DNA from: Xenoacremonium recifei
Lineage: Eukaryota; Ascomycota; Sordariomycetes; Hypocreales; Nectriaceae
Length of the DNA: 64,000 nucleotides
Reading direction: 5' to 3'
NCBI GenBank assembly: GCA_012184525.1
Contig: WOFQ01000005.1
Coordinates: 62,001 to 126,000, forward strand
Shown in pieces: positions 10,757-22,657 of this stretch; within the stretch, counting starts at the first letter, position 1; each line of letters begins with the position of its first letter. Under the pieces are notes generated by a model. The model was given only the letters and a program-made list of their open reading frames with translations, did no database searches and had not been told where the DNA came from. A program made the position numbers and the translations under genes.

Positions 10757-12343
10757 TCACTCGATCATCTCGTAACCATCTTCATCTTCGTCTTCGTCTT
10801 CGATAGAGGGATCGGGATCAGGTTGGAGCTGTCTCCAATGATCCTTGAGCTGGTCCTTAAGGTGGTGTGACTCCTCTCTCGCATCGTCCTGGACATTTCT
10901 CAACTGTCTTCGGCCTTTTTTAAACTCTTCGAATGAGCTCATCAAGTTCGCCGTGGTAATTAGATACTGATGATATTTCAGTTTCCCGTCCTCTGATGGG
11001 GCCGCATGGTGAGCAAAGAAGTTGAGAGTGGTGCCGTCCGTAGTAAAAGTTGTGACCTTGGAATCATCTGTAGGGCAAGTTTGCCCCATTGAATTGAGGG
11101 CCTGGTTCCTCGCATAGACGAGAGCCGCTCCATCGTAGCTGGTCTGCAGCCTCGCTTCCAGCATGTCCTTTCCAGGCCCCTTCCATTCCCCTGCCAGATG
11201 CGGCAGCGTCACAGAAAAAGGATTATCCTTATAAAGCACGGCACCATTGATATGTTCACCAACAGAAAACGGTTCGTACTCCTTCATATCAAGCCCTTGA
11301 ACAAAGTCAGGCTGCGGAGCAGCGAGTCCATTGTTGAAGCCAACATTCTTTGGGAAGCCTGTGAATGCTTCGTTGAGGACCTTCGAATAACCTCTTTCTT
11401 CGTGTTCGTAATTCTTTATCATCGTTGTACCAACTTGATAGACCATGGTCGATTCATTAGGTGCTTTCTCAACCATGCGCTGATAGGCCTCGAAATCTGA
11501 CCCAGATGGTGAAGGGGTCTGACGGGGTCTGAGAAGTCGTTCGCGAATATCTGCAAGGTTCGTGGGCGGCTTGGAGTCAAGAGGACCGAGAATGCCATTT
11601 CTATAGGCCTTGATGGCAAAGCCAGATGTCGTTGTTGAAGTCATCTTTGTGGTTGACTCGGCCTTCGATTCCGGGGAAGCAGACGGCGGTGCATTGCTTC
11701 TCATCTTGACCATCTTATTGAATCGAGCCAAGTTTCTCCGTGTCAAGGGTGCTGGCTTCAGCTGATGTTCGTTGCCGTTGCTGTCGACGTCGCCGCCAAT
11801 CTTTCGTTTCCTCAAACGCTTGGCCGGAGACACTTGCACTGGTATGTCGACCTTGGGTTCACAAGTCAAAGTGCGTGGACGTTTAGGGGGGCTTCCCTGG
11901 TGCCCAGTCTATACGACTCATTAGTAGTCGATACCAAATGTGGATGAATGTTGTTCCCACCTTGACTGGTTCGGGCACTTCCTTTTGCTTGACCTCTGGT
12001 TTTGTTGTGCCCGTCCGCCTTGATCTGGTGATTCGCCTTGATGCTAACAGTCCTTTCGCAGCATCTATTTCGTGGACCATAGGCGACACTTCAGATTGTC
12101 GTTGCTTCTTGGTCCTCAAAGTCGTCGTCGCTTGTGCGAAATCTCCACGTGTTGAGGACTGCTCTTTGACAGCCGGCTGAAGATCTGTGCACAACGAGTT
12201 AGCATAACCCCCAAGGTGTAATACGGATGGATGTTCGTACGCAAGTTCTCCTTGGCAACACCGTCCAGAAATTTTTCTTGGGAAGGCTTTGGCAGTTCAA
12301 GTTGAGGGCGGCAGGCCCGTGAGCTGGGATCTTTCCTTTTCAT
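10757..12343 (-). CDS. DUF7924-domain protein
   Basis: Exons are 12343-12241, 12184-11961 and 11896-10757, giving 488 residues. The N-terminal 240 residues are basic and low-complexity, with nuclear-localisation-like clusters such as KRLRKRK and TRSRRT. The C-terminal half holds the conserved block I recognise as DUF7924: PDFVQGLDMKEY, then TLPHLAGEWKGPGKDM, then YDGAALVYARNQAL, TTFTTDGTTLNFFAHHA and FKKGRRQLRN. The family is strongly expanded in Pezizomycotina and its molecular function is unknown to me. The very C-terminus is acidic (EDEDEDEDG). An in-frame ATG 15 codons upstream (12388) is a possible alternative start. I give no functional claim. Confidence 0.82.
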
Positions 12344-12853
12344 CGTGATGAACGTGACCTGTGTCAGAAAGGAGGACGTATTTCGCATCAAAGGTTAGCT
12401 AGAACGAGCGTTAGTACAAAGGCGCAGGGTACTTCATTTGTGCGCATGCCTATGTTTGTATGACTCACCGCAGTGCCCTTGTCTCCCATGCGTTGATGAT
12501 ATCCAACGTCTGTCTCTGTTGGCCTACTGAAAGGTCATCAATCCCAACAGCGCATCTTCTTGTGCCAGCGGCAAATGGGCGGTGAGATTATTTAGATACT
12601 GGGAGGTTTCAAAGAGCATCATGAGTGAAGAGTGTGGCTTGGGGCGCCTCTTTGTTTCCTTCAAGACAAAGAAATCGCGTGGCAGGAAACAGGATCCCAA
12701 CGTCACCATTCATGTTGTCCCAGCTCAAAGAAATTCAAGGCGATTTTCCTGAAATCGAGAGCTTTCATTTCCATCATTAACATTAGGCTGAGAGTCATTC
12801 AACTAGTCAAAAAGATCAAACACACTTCTCTACTGAATGCATATACACCACCT
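12344..12853. other. Intergenic: DUF7924 promoter, HDOD 3' flank
   Basis: Nothing with coding or RNA character is recognised. Small open frames on both strands lack domain signatures. Confidence 0.5.
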
Positions 12854-14147
12854 TCATGACCGCAGATATTCGCACACACCCTTCCCCCATGAGATCGCAC
12901 TCTTATACGTCCACATCCCAGGCGCATTACCCTTCCGCAAACCCTCGATGGCTTCCGCCAGATCTGGGCCAAGCCCCTCCTCCTTCAGCTGCCGCAGCGG
13001 GTAGAGGTATGTCTTAACGGAGAAGAGAATGGCGGACGTCTTGGGTAGGCGAGTCAGCCTTTGGAGCTCGATTCTAAGATGAGTCTATGCGGGTTAGTAC
13101 CTGGACCTGCATTGGAGTATTCTTATGATGATACACACCTTGTCTGGATCGATGTCCTGGTCGACTTTGATCTCATCGTCTCCCGTGATGTGGTTTCCGT
13201 GTATATTGAACAACTCATCATGTGTCTGAATCGACCACTACTCACTTATTAGCGTCATCCAACGTACCCTTGACAGCCACTCACATTAACACGCTTCACC
13301 CCCTTGTCCACCTCCAACTTGGCAAAGAACCGCTCCATACTCGCGCCAATCTTCTCATACGACGGCACCGGCGCATGGATCTCCAACAAAGTCCGTCCCA
13401 CCTTCGCTGAGGGATCAAACCCAGCCGGAAAACAGGCTACAAACGCAACAGCCTGGTGACCTTGCGGCGTATTGCGAAGCAAGTAGAAGTCCTCCTCCAC
13501 TGTCTCGCCAATGACACGCAGCGCAGCGTCCAAGTCCTGAGGCGGCAGCGTTGGAAACTGTGCTTGCGAGACGCGGTTGGTGAAGGTGCCGCCGTCGGGA
13601 GAGAGTGTGAAGAGCGTGGGGAAACGGGCCGGGAGGTATGAGGTCAAGAGGTAGGTATACATCTCGCGCAGTGCGGGACCGCCCTCAGGAATGCAGCCAT
13701 GTACAGTATTACCGTGGGTGGCGATGAGGTTGCGGCGGAGAGTGATACGGTCGAGATAATCCTCGTCAATAGTGACGAGTTCTGAGGGCGTGTCGGCCTT
13801 GATGGCTTTTGAGATTCTGTTAGTCATAGCAGGCTAAACAGCATGATGCGTCCTACCCATGGTAATGTGGTAAATGGGCTTGAACGGTCGTAGTTGTTGC
13901 CGCGCCTCCGTCTTCCAGTCGAAGCCCTCCAGCGGCTCGGTCGCCAAGGGCTTCACATCGCTGACCGAGTGCGCTTGTTGCTGTTTCTTGCGACTGGCAG
14001 TCCATGACTTGGCCTGTAGATACGCCGTCAGTGAAGCGCACTTCAATGAGGGGTGTTTCTCACAATTGTGCTGATCGCCAACATGGCTGCCGCCACGACG
14101 GCCCCGAGCGCTGCCAACGTGAGGAACGACTGCGAAAACGAGTCCAT
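12854..14147 (-). CDS. DUF3445 / haem-dependent oxidative N-demethylase-like protein
   Basis: Five exons: 14147-14064, 14013-13857, 13805-13285, 13237-13139 and 13084-12854, giving 363 residues. Residues about 8-28 (FLTLAALGAVVAAAMLAIST) form one membrane anchor, so the protein is likely tethered to an internal membrane. The body follows DUF3445/HDOD: FKPIYHITM, DEDYLDRI, YLPARFPTLF, ACFPAGF followed by a conserved Lys/Gly segment, IHAPVP, RVNWSIQTHDELF and RLPKTSAILFSVKTYLYPL. Bacterial relatives are described as haem-dependent oxidative N-demethylases. Fungal members are often mislabelled as mannosyltransferases. Substrate is unknown. Phase agrees at every junction. Confidence 0.85.
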
Positions 14148-14593
14148 CGCGATAATCTGAGTCTACACTGTCACATCCAACAGGTGATGTGTAGTTGTAT
14201 AAAGAGTAGAATATTTATAGATTTGGGTTGACTCAAAGAGAGTACTCATTCGAGTAGCCATAATTGGTTTGGTGTTATCTCCCCCTCCATCTTCTCCAAC
14301 TTCTAACTTCTGATAGCGCCCAATTGCCACTGTGGAAGTACGTGAGAGCACCTGGCGACGGCTATCCACGGCGCGAGGTTAATGCCCAAAATGGTTAAAC
14401 TTGGCGATCATGTCCACGCTTAAGGATTCCTTGTTGGATATACTAACTACTGACGCTATAGAGTGCATGCATCTGCCACGTTCCATTGCATTCAACCATC
14501 TCAAGCCCATCTGCATGCAGCAGGATCCAGGACTCAGATCAGTCCAAAGCATCATACAGACTCCATTCAATCTCCTAAAATTCTTGGGACAAC
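14148..14593. other. Intergenic: HDOD promoter, glycosyltransferase 3' flank
   Basis: No gene or structured RNA is recognised. Confidence 0.5.
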
Positions 14594-16156
14594 TCAGAAC
14601 TCCCACCACAACTCCACCACTTCATCGAGATTCTCAGATTTCCTTCTGCTTTCGTCAATGGTCTTGTTCCAGACATTCCGGTAGACGTATAGCTGCCTCA
14701 AGTTCTTCTTATCCACCCGCTCGGCGTTTATCAAGTAGAACGTCTTCTTCAAGGCCTTGTCGACGGCATGTCTGATTGGACCCATACTCCAGCGAAACGC
14801 CTCAGCCTCTCTCCAGGTACCCTCGATGCGCGTAAAGTCTAGACCATCGGTCCCGTTAGCATACACTGAGATGCTGTAGCCGTTAGAGAGCACGGTGTCG
14901 GCTCCTAGCTTGAATCGCTGCAGGACGCAAGAACCGCAGAAGTCAGATATGAGAGTCATTTTGTCGACGGGTGTGTGGTGCCAACTCTTCCAGTGATGAA
15001 GACTTAGAGGTAGTACCCCCGATTCGTAGAAGCCAGTAATGTCATCGAACATGTCTAGCTGGTGCAATCCGGGCAGGTTTGTAAACTTCGTCTGCGTCTT
15101 GCTGTATATACAATATTTGAGCAGTCCATCGCCCTGCGGCACACTATCCTCCTCAAGGCACTGCTCAATGACGGGCTCCAATTCCCTCGCTAGCGGCACA
15201 CTGAGAAAAACGCCAGCACCTCCATAGGCGAAGTAACCGTGAAATTTTATTTGCCCAAAGTTCTCCGACAGGGCACCGATGTAAGCCGGCAAGCTGTGGT
15301 TGTGTTTTCCGAGCGCCTGGGAGAGCAGGTGGAGAGAAGGGAAGTATGTGTCGTCGTCGATGATGGCAAGCCACTGGGTTTTCCTCGTCGAGTGTTCCAG
15401 GAGGTCGCGCACAATCATAAAGTGCTGCTGGTTGACGCCGATAGCTGCATTAGCAGGCTTAACCATGGTGAGGTCAACTCCGTGATGGCGGAATCTCCGA
15501 GTGACTTTGGTGAAGTTGGCAAAATGCTGCTCGCCGTCTGTCACTATCGCCAGCAGCCGTGTTCCCGAGTGCGCGATCCAACTCTCGAAGTAAGGCAACG
15601 ACTGAATGAGCCGATCGTATGTCGTGGCCACTCCAAAGAGGAGATGCGAATAGTTGTCTTCGGGATATGCGGCTGGGACTGAGAGGTCAAGCTCAGTGCA
15701 AGTTGATCTCATCCATCTCCGATAGCCCCCATCCAACCGGAGCTTGTACCCTTTGCCTATTATCGGTTCCTTGATGTGTTGAATTATGTCTCGGTCGACG
15801 GTTGAATCGACGGTAGGTCGCACACAAATCTTCTGGTATATTATAGTACTGGTCAAGTTGTACTCCTCTCGTTGTAGATGATCGAAGTCAGCTGGACAAG
15901 GCTTCGAACGTGCCAGGCTGACCTGATTGGAAGTTCCAGTGCCCAGACCAAAGGACTCGAGGAGATTGAAAGGCATCATTCGGTAACCATGATGACCTGT
16001 GGTTTTTAAAAACCTTGAGAAAAGCACGAAGCATCCCGTGAGAAACAGTATCACCATGAAAGTGCGTCGCCGCTGCTGGCGGACAGACCGCAACAGACCG
16101 GTCACTGCGTGGGCTGACCATCGGGCGACGGCGATTGTACCCTTTCTATCGCTCAT
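14594..16156 (-). CDS. GT31/fringe-type glycosyltransferase, type II membrane protein
   Basis: Single exon of 520 residues from the first in-frame ATG; codons upstream of it are open but lack ATG. A short basic cytosolic tail is followed by a transmembrane signal anchor at about residues 33-48 (FMVILFLTGCFVLFSR), so the catalytic domain faces the Golgi lumen. The domain has HLLFGVATTYDRL, LLAIVTDGEQ, WLAIIDDDTYFPS (the acidic metal/nucleotide-sugar motif near residues 266-268), GGAGVFLS and PQGDGLLKYCIY. These are features of fringe-like/DUF604 transferases of family GT31. Donor and acceptor are unknown; N- or O-glycan side-chain decoration is a reasonable guess. Confidence 0.85.
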   Translation of the reverse strand: MSDRKGTIAVARWSAHAVTGLLRSVRQQRRRTFMVILFLTGCFVLFSRFLKTTGHHGYRMMPFNLLESFGLGTGTSNQVSLARSKPCPADFDHLQREEYNLTSTIIYQKICVRPTVDSTVDRDIIQHIKEPIIGKGYKLRLDGGYRRWMRSTCTELDLSVPAAYPEDNYSHLLFGVATTYDRLIQSLPYFESWIAHSGTRLLAIVTDGEQHFANFTKVTRRFRHHGVDLTMVKPANAAIGVNQQHFMIVRDLLEHSTRKTQWLAIIDDDTYFPSLHLLSQALGKHNHSLPAYIGALSENFGQIKFHGYFAYGGAGVFLSVPLARELEPVIEQCLEEDSVPQGDGLLKYCIYSKTQTKFTNLPGLHQLDMFDDITGFYESGVLPLSLHHWKSWHHTPVDKMTLISDFCGSCVLQRFKLGADTVLSNGYSISVYANGTDGLDFTRIEGTWREAEAFRWSMGPIRHAVDKALKKTFYLINAERVDKKNLRQLYVYRNVWNKTIDESRRKSENLDEVVELWWEF

Positions 16157-16878
16157 CTCGCAAGCCGGTTCCTGCTTTCCTCGAAGGATGGCGTTGTCTA
16201 TCGATGCGACGGATATGAAGAATAGATTGAGTCGTTGGTGAGCTGAAGCAGCCACACCATCGGGAGAAGGGACGACGACTTCAAGAGTACTGAGTGTTCG
16301 AGTCCACGTTGAAATGGCGTAGAATAACACGGAAGTTTAATTGGTAACAAACTCAAGCTTTAGGGGATGTTGGTCTGCAGTCTGTGTAAAGCTTGCCTGG
16401 ACTCGAGACAGGTAGTGATGTCGTTTGTGAGGGTCATCAATCGCACAAGGTTGTAGGTTCCACGTTGAACGCGTAACGGATACCGGAGGTAGTTTTTGAT
16501 AACGTGCCACAGGGAGAAAAGCTCCTGTTTAAACATGGGAAGGACCTGCCACTTCCAATTCACTGTGAGATGACGTTGCCTTGTTGGAGGTAAAGCTCCG
16601 AAGCACGCAAGTGAACCCGAGCCTCTCTCAACATCTTTCATGGCCCCGCGACGCGACAAGGCGAAATTGAGGTGAAGGAAATCGTCCAATAGGTAGCAGT
16701 GTCTGTGGCGCTCTCATGTGATTGCACGCGAGCATCTCCACGAGCGGCATGTAACTGTTTTATAAGCCGGAAGTCAATATGTGCCATTTTGACGCCGCAA
16801 TCTTGAATAACGCCATGTTGGGTCTATTTTTAATCAATTCTCTAGCAAGTGGTTTTAAGACGCCTACACTTTTATTCC
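16157..16878. other. Intergenic: glycosyltransferase promoter, NAA25 3' flank
   Basis: No supported gene. A 109-codon minus-strand frame at 16360-16689 has fairly protein-like composition but no recognised domain and no clear start context. It could be a small hypothetical gene at low confidence. Confidence 0.4.
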
Positions 16879-19800
16879 CTAGCTCCATTTCACATGCGCC
16901 CAGCCCTTAACGTTCCCTTCCCAACTCTGCACCAGCCTCTTGACAGCTTTATCGTCGAGAACCGCCTGGATACCCTCCTCATCAACCTCAAAGATCCATC
17001 TCCGAGCTCGCAAGTCAAAGTCCCTCCCGTTAACATCACTCTTGAGCTTTTCCATCACTCCCTTGCCCTCCTTCAGAGCCGCATCCGCTGCCGATTGCAA
17101 GTCCTTAACCATGGAAATGAGATCCTTCGGAAGATTACTCTTGCCTGAGCGATCGCGATCCTTTTCACGATCGCCAAATGCCAGTATCCATATTGAGGCT
17201 TGTTTAGCCGCTGCGGCGGTGTCGCGGAGTATGCCAACTGCGTGTAAGGAGCTCAAAAGTTTGACCTGCGACTCTGGCCCAGCTTGATCACCACGGATGA
17301 TGCTTCTGCGGATGTTGTCAAGCGACATCTTCACAGCGCCAATGATTTGAGCAAAGATGTCGGGAAGGGGCCCCGACCGGTTGACAGTAGTCACAGAGGG
17401 TATCAAGGTGCTTAGCAGACTGATGGCACCAAAGTAATCTGTTTCTTGTGTCGTCATATCTGTTTTCGGGCCAACGATGAACTTAGCCAAAGAGTTGCTG
17501 AGTTGCGTCAGGGTTTCGAGGATAAAGAGCTGCTCCGAAGCTGCTGCTGCTTGACCAGCCTTGTAACCAGCTGGGGGTTTGTAACTGAGAGTCTCGTGGA
17601 AGGCTTCGGCGAGGAGCGAGAGGTGTGCACGTCGATTCTATAGAGCGTTAGCAAAGGATAGCAAAAGAGATGGGAGGCCAGCGGGAGTACATTTAACAAT
17701 GGCCCAACCCGTAGACGAGAGTGCAGCGGGGGAACAGAAGTGCAGCTCCAGGAAGGGAACGAGCCATGATCAATAACTTCTTTCAACTCGATGTCATCTT
17801 CCACCTCAGCTGCTCGTGGTCAGCCTATCCCAGTGCAATTTACAACAGATAGGTAAACTTACTGAACCTCGTGTCTTGGAAGACCTCAACATATTGCATG
17901 CCCAATGTCCTCTCGGTCCTCGCTTCTTCAACGAGACTCATGGCTCGAGTGCAGCTCCATCTCAAATTCTGGTGGTACTCGGGTATGCTCAAGACACTCC
18001 CATAACTTCCAGCTTCAAACGCATCAATCAACCTCCGAGGCATCCGAAGTTTCAATGAGACGGCATAGTGTGAATTCAAGACCTCCATCAGCTGCCAGCC
18101 TCGGGTGTCTGAGGGCGAGACCATCCCAGGTGCTATGGTTGAGATACGATCGTAGAAAAGGGGGCCAAGCGAATCCATGATGGTTCGCTTCACACCCAGG
18201 GTTTCCCATATATCCCTAGCCCGTGGTGCTGAACCAAGAAGAAGATGGAGCTGTACTAGAACTAGTGATATCGCACCGTGCTTGGGGGTCAGAGAGAGCT
18301 GATGCTCCAAGAGAAGCAGAGCTTTAAGAAGGGGCCGGAGGGAAGTTGGAGATGAAGAGTTGTCGGTCGATGGAGGGAAAGCTTGCTGAAGACTGCAGAA
18401 TGCAATCACTAAAGCGAGGTCTGGTCGAATCTCGGCTTCAACTGCTGGGTGGTCGGCAGTGATATCGTCTAGTGACTGATGAAGCTTGAGCGCATCCTTG
18501 CTGACTTTGGAGAATGTCGGGCTGTAGGCATCGGCTTCTAATTCCTGCCCGGATACAACACATCGTCGTAGCCGATCGTCACCAGGGATATATACGTACA
18601 TGGAAGGGCAAGTAGAAACGAAGTACTGCAGTTTCAAAGCCAGCGTCCGAACTCTTGCAGAGTTCACCTGGCCTTCGGTCTCGTCAGCAAGACGAGGAGC
18701 GTGCTCAAAAGCAAGGTACTTCATTCCGGCCGGAGCAAGCTTCTCGACAAATCTCTTTATATCGTCGAAACAAGCAGCGTTCGTTGACTGGTCATGGATG
18801 TAGCTAATTAGCTCTCGCAGACGTAAGGATACTGGTTGCCCGTCGGAGACGTCATCTTCGTCATGGGGTGCAACGAGAAAGGCGGCAGATAGTCGGGCGA
18901 GCAAGATATTCCTCTTGTAAATCGGTCGCAGATTCGACACTTTTATGACCTTGATCAGAATTTCCTGGACAGTCTTCTGGGTCCTGTTTTATCTTATGAG
19001 CATGGTCACAGTGAATGTCAAGGCGAGACTTACTCTGGATCCGTCCCTTTCGTCTGCTCAGCAGCTTCAATAAACTCCCGCCAGATTGACCAGTCCGCTG
19101 CCAGGAGGCTTGGCTGACCGTTTTCATCTTCTATTGACAGACAGTCCTTGCACAGCTGGAATATAGCGGCCCAATCGTGCTCGCGCCGATGCTTTGCAAC
19201 TGCTCTCAGAAGAAACTCTTTGCGACCCTGTCGCAGCTGTGCGACCGGACAGAATATAGGACTCGTCATCAACTTCTCGAAATCATCTGCTGTGCCATGT
19301 TTCTCAACAATGTCGTAAAGAAGGATGATCTCTTCTTCGGATTGAATGCTTCGAGATTGGGGCTGGGGTTTAGCCGTCGCATCTCCGGCATTTGCCTACA
19401 CAAATGATCAGGCCTTCACTTCATGTTCATGATGATACTCTCGCCATACCTGTTCAGATACTTGAGCAGCACGTTGTATCTGCTTGAGCGACAACATGCT
19501 GTACAGTGACTTCTTCTCAGGGGGTGCCTGAGGGCTCATCTAAACAGTGTTAGTTCTCAATCGCGATCGAAGCTGAAGACCGTCCTACAGCCAGCATATG
19601 TGTGATGACAATATTCCAGAACATGAAATGGGTCGTTTGTGGGAAAGATCTGTCGAGTATCGCAGCAATCTGTGAGTCGGATGAGCACCTCATTTGCGGC
19701 TAGTGAAACGCGGCCTCATACCTGCTGAGCGCTGACCAGATCCCAGTGTAAGAGACACGACTCCAGAGATCGAACCGCGCTGGCACCATCCTTAGGTGAT

Positions 19801-20197
19801 GCCTTGACCGTTCGTACTCGTAACGGTCCCAGGGTCTTTGCGTAATCTTCCTCGTGCATCAGATCCAACGACGCCCACTCCAAGAGATCGACCGAGTCGA
19901 CCTCCTTCACAACCGTCCCATCCCGCACAAATTTCTCCACGGCCGCCACAGCCGCAAACTTGGCGCCCGGGTCATCCAGCTGGCTCTCCGCACAAATCTT
20001 GACCACCTGCAATTCCGCTGTGAGCTCGAAGTTCCTGTAGATCCGGAGGAGGGCAATCTGACCTCGTAGTACTGGTCATTGAAGGTGCGCGCCCGCTTCT
20101 CGGCTAGGCGGATGGCCACAGCCCAGTTTCCGTCATTGAAGGCGGACTGCAGCTGAAGGTCAACGCCATTGCGAAGCTGCGGGCGTTGGCGATTCAT
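16879..20197 (-). CDS. NAA25: NatB N-terminal acetyltransferase auxiliary subunit
   Basis: Eight exons: 20197-20063, 20006-19722, 19669-19589, 19539-19450, 19395-19034, 18983-17863, 17809-17691 and 17637-16879, giving 983 residues. This is the ribosome-anchoring, TPR-like subunit of NatB (yeast Mdm20, fission yeast Arm1). It partners Naa20 to acetylate N-termini starting Met-Asp/Glu/Asn/Gln and supports actin and mitochondrial inheritance. Recognised parts are RPQLRNGVDLQLQSAFNDG at the N-terminus, YYE/VVKICAESQL across the first splice, ESCLLHWDLVSAQQ, helical repeats throughout, and PLLN/NRRAHLSLLAEAFHE near the C-terminus. Length agrees with fungal orthologues. The first intron acceptor has competitors; I chose the one restoring YYEVVKICAESQL. 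Confidence 0.88.
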
Positions 20198-20689
20198 GGG
20201 GTGAAGGGTGCGTGCAGATCGTGGCTTTTACTCATGCCAGGAGCCAACAAATGCTGAGTTCAAATCGGACGCCTCGATCAGCCTGAGCTGCCTGTGTTTG
20301 GTGGGGGTGAAGGAAGCTGTGGAGGGGTAAGCGGGCTGTGGCTGGTGATTTGTGGCGCATTCTCTAACCGCGGAATCCATCAACAGTGCAGAACCCTTAG
20401 GAACAGGCTTTTAGTTATTTTACAGTGGTCAATTGAAAGCGAAGATCTGGCTGAAGTATAGTTGTGTTCTTCATCAGCTCTAAAACATTGAGTGGCCAAA
20501 GATGCGTGCTCTGGTCGGGAAAAGGCTACCCGCAAAATGACTCTCAAGTATTCAACCACGCCATCCATCCATCCTCTGAAATACGCCGTAAATGCTTATT
20601 GTACAATTCTTATACAGATGTTCCACCGGTTCAGAAGCGGCTGTGGTTCCCCCGTTCGCGCCCATGCTTTGCGTTGGTCCGAGGTTCGC
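20198..20689. other. Intergenic: NAA25 promoter, COX23 3' flank
   Basis: No gene recognised. Confidence 0.5.
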
Positions 20690-21148
20690 TTACCACCACG
20701 TCTTGCCCTCCTTTCTTCGTTGCTCAGTCTAGATCCCAGTCAGTTACGTACCAGAAACCTCGTGCGTAAGTCTCAATCATACCCAAGCTTGCTTGCAATC
20801 ACGATACGCCCTGCTACCAGTCAGCGCTACCCCTTCCCAACCGCGAATCCTCCTCAACGTACTGAAAGTACTCTCCGCACATAGACTTATCACCGCCGTT
20901 TCGGAATAGACATCGATAACTTCGTTGCGCGGCCTCTTGGCACGGGTCGTAAAACTCGCTCTTCGATTTCCTATGTCGCAAAGCCGTCAATTCGGATCGC
21001 TACTCGGCATTCGGGGAAGCAGGGTGTCGCACGTCTGGAATTTGCGTCGCTTGTCGTCTGACCAAGGATCCGCCTCGGATTCGGGGGCCTTGGGCGCCTC
21101 TTGGGCCTCTTTTGGCTCTGTAGGTTCTTGTTGCGCTGTTGACGACAT
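20690..21148 (-). CDS. COX23: Twin CX9C mitochondrial protein COX23
   Basis: A small gene broken into four exons: 21148-21033, 20970-20863, 20810-20783 and 20728-20690, giving 96 residues. Splicing in consistent phase yields KSKSEFYDPCQEAAQRSYRC, then LFRNGGDKSMCGEYFQAYRD and CKQAWTEQRRK. The cysteines are C49, C59, C70 and C80, two CX9C pairs separated by ten residues, which form a disulfide-linked CHCH hairpin. The YDPCQEAA and RNGGD blocks are diagnostic for Cox23, imported to the intermembrane space through the Mia40 pathway and needed for copper delivery and cytochrome c oxidase assembly. The N-terminal 35 residues are Glu/Pro/Ala-rich and variable. It is easy to miss because no exon exceeds 39 codons. 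The first donor is GTGCGA. Confidence 0.9.
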
Positions 21149-21347
21149 CTTTGGGAGTAGCTGGAGCTTGGTTCAAAGATCGCGAACTTCGAAGATGAAG
21201 TCATGGCACTCGCCGGCTGAATCTCGGCTATCTCCGGAAGTCCGCAAGGCGATCATATCAACGTCTTTCAACACAATTCGTGCAGTCTGTCAACATTTTA
21301 GAAGGAAATTGCTATGAAGCCCTTTTTTAGAACCGTCAAACGCCGTA

Positions 21348-22657
21348 TCAATTGGCCGCATCCCAGAATCCATCATTATCCCAACCTCCCGCGCCATTCT
21401 TCATACTCTCAAGCAACCCATCTCTCGCCTGCTCAAGCTTCCTCGTCGTGTCTCTACTAGAACACAATTCAACATCAAACTCCTTCAGATCAGGGTCTCC
21501 CATGGTTGCCAGTGCAGCCAATGAGAGATACGCATGGTAGATATCTGGTGGAGCGCCCACTGCCTTGGAGAAGCCGCCGATGGCATGCTGCGTGATGTCC
21601 AGGAGATACTTGCGCGAGCCAGGGACATTGACCACGGATGCGTCTCCAAGCATGGAGAGCGTGCCAGCCACCCACCAGGTGTAGCATGAATCCGCCTTCT
21701 TGTTCCACCGTCCATTGTAGCCCACATGCACACATCCGTCAGCGGTTAGCTCAGCCTGCTTTCCGAGCTCAGCCTCGATGAAGGCCTCTTCCTCCTCGTC
21801 CTCATCTTCCTCTTCCTTGAGGTAGGCAAAGGGTCTATATGCCAAGAACCTGAGCAGATTCTCGCGGTTGGGGATGCCGTTCTTGATAGCATTGCCGGAT
21901 GACGGCTGGGAAGCATCAAGAGGGCGGTCGAGAAGTGCCAGTGTACCGACTGCAGTGTATGCATATCCCGCTGCCAAATGTTACTAGGTATTCTTCCACG
22001 ACAAGTTGTTCCCTTACCATGTGACTCATTCCGTGATGTCTCGGCCAATCCACCGTCAAAGGTCTGTCCCCGACGGATATGCGCCACCATCGCATCAACA
22101 TCAATGTCCTCCACCCAACCTTCCTCGCCCTCCTTGACATCTCCTCTGAGAATCCACCGAATACAGGCCGCAAGATAGCTGTGTCGCGTGTCCTTGCCAC
22201 CGGCAATCTCTCCATCCCACTCATTCTGCCCAAAACTGCCGTCGCTCCGTTGCAACCGCCGCAGCCAATTGAGGATCTTGACCCGGTCGACGCCCGTGAA
22301 CGCCGCCTTCGCCTCCGCCTCTCCATCAGCAGCCACTGCAAGCATTAGTAGCGCAAAGGCCGTCGCTGCGATGTTGGGGGTTCCCTTGGAGGCGTCCTGG
22401 CCCGTGTAGGCGTGTGTCGAACTACCGCAGAAACCGCCGTCAGGGTGCTGCAGGCTGAGAACCCATTCTCGCATCGCAGCCCGCTCAGTTGGTGTAAAAG
22501 GGACGGACAGAAGGTCTAGAGCAGCGACGATGAAGTAGGCGAAGGTAAGTCGGGTCGAATCGTAAGCTGTATAAGGGCGCGGGAGGAAGCTTTTGTAGCA
22601 TCGCTGCCAGTATTTAATGTGCTTGGCCTTGTCCAGAGGAGGACACGACTCCGCCAT
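21348..22657 (-). CDS. CDC43: Geranylgeranyltransferase type I beta subunit
   Basis: Exons 22657-22018 and 21970-21348 give 420 residues. With an alpha subunit it attaches geranylgeranyl to C-terminal CaaL cysteines of Rho-type GTPases in the cytosol. Prenyltransferase alpha-alpha-barrel repeats are visible: LSLQHPDGGFCGS, LQRSDGSFGQ, IRRGQTFDGGLAE and VGYNGRWNKKADSCYTWW. The likely zinc ligands are the Asp and Cys in ADSCYTWW and the His in DIYHAYLSLAAL. An acidic insertion (KEEEDEDEEEE) sits between repeats, as is common in fungal Cdc43. The N-terminal YWQRCYKSFLPRPYTAYDS fits the type I beta subunit better than the farnesyl or Rab enzymes. Confidence 0.9.
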
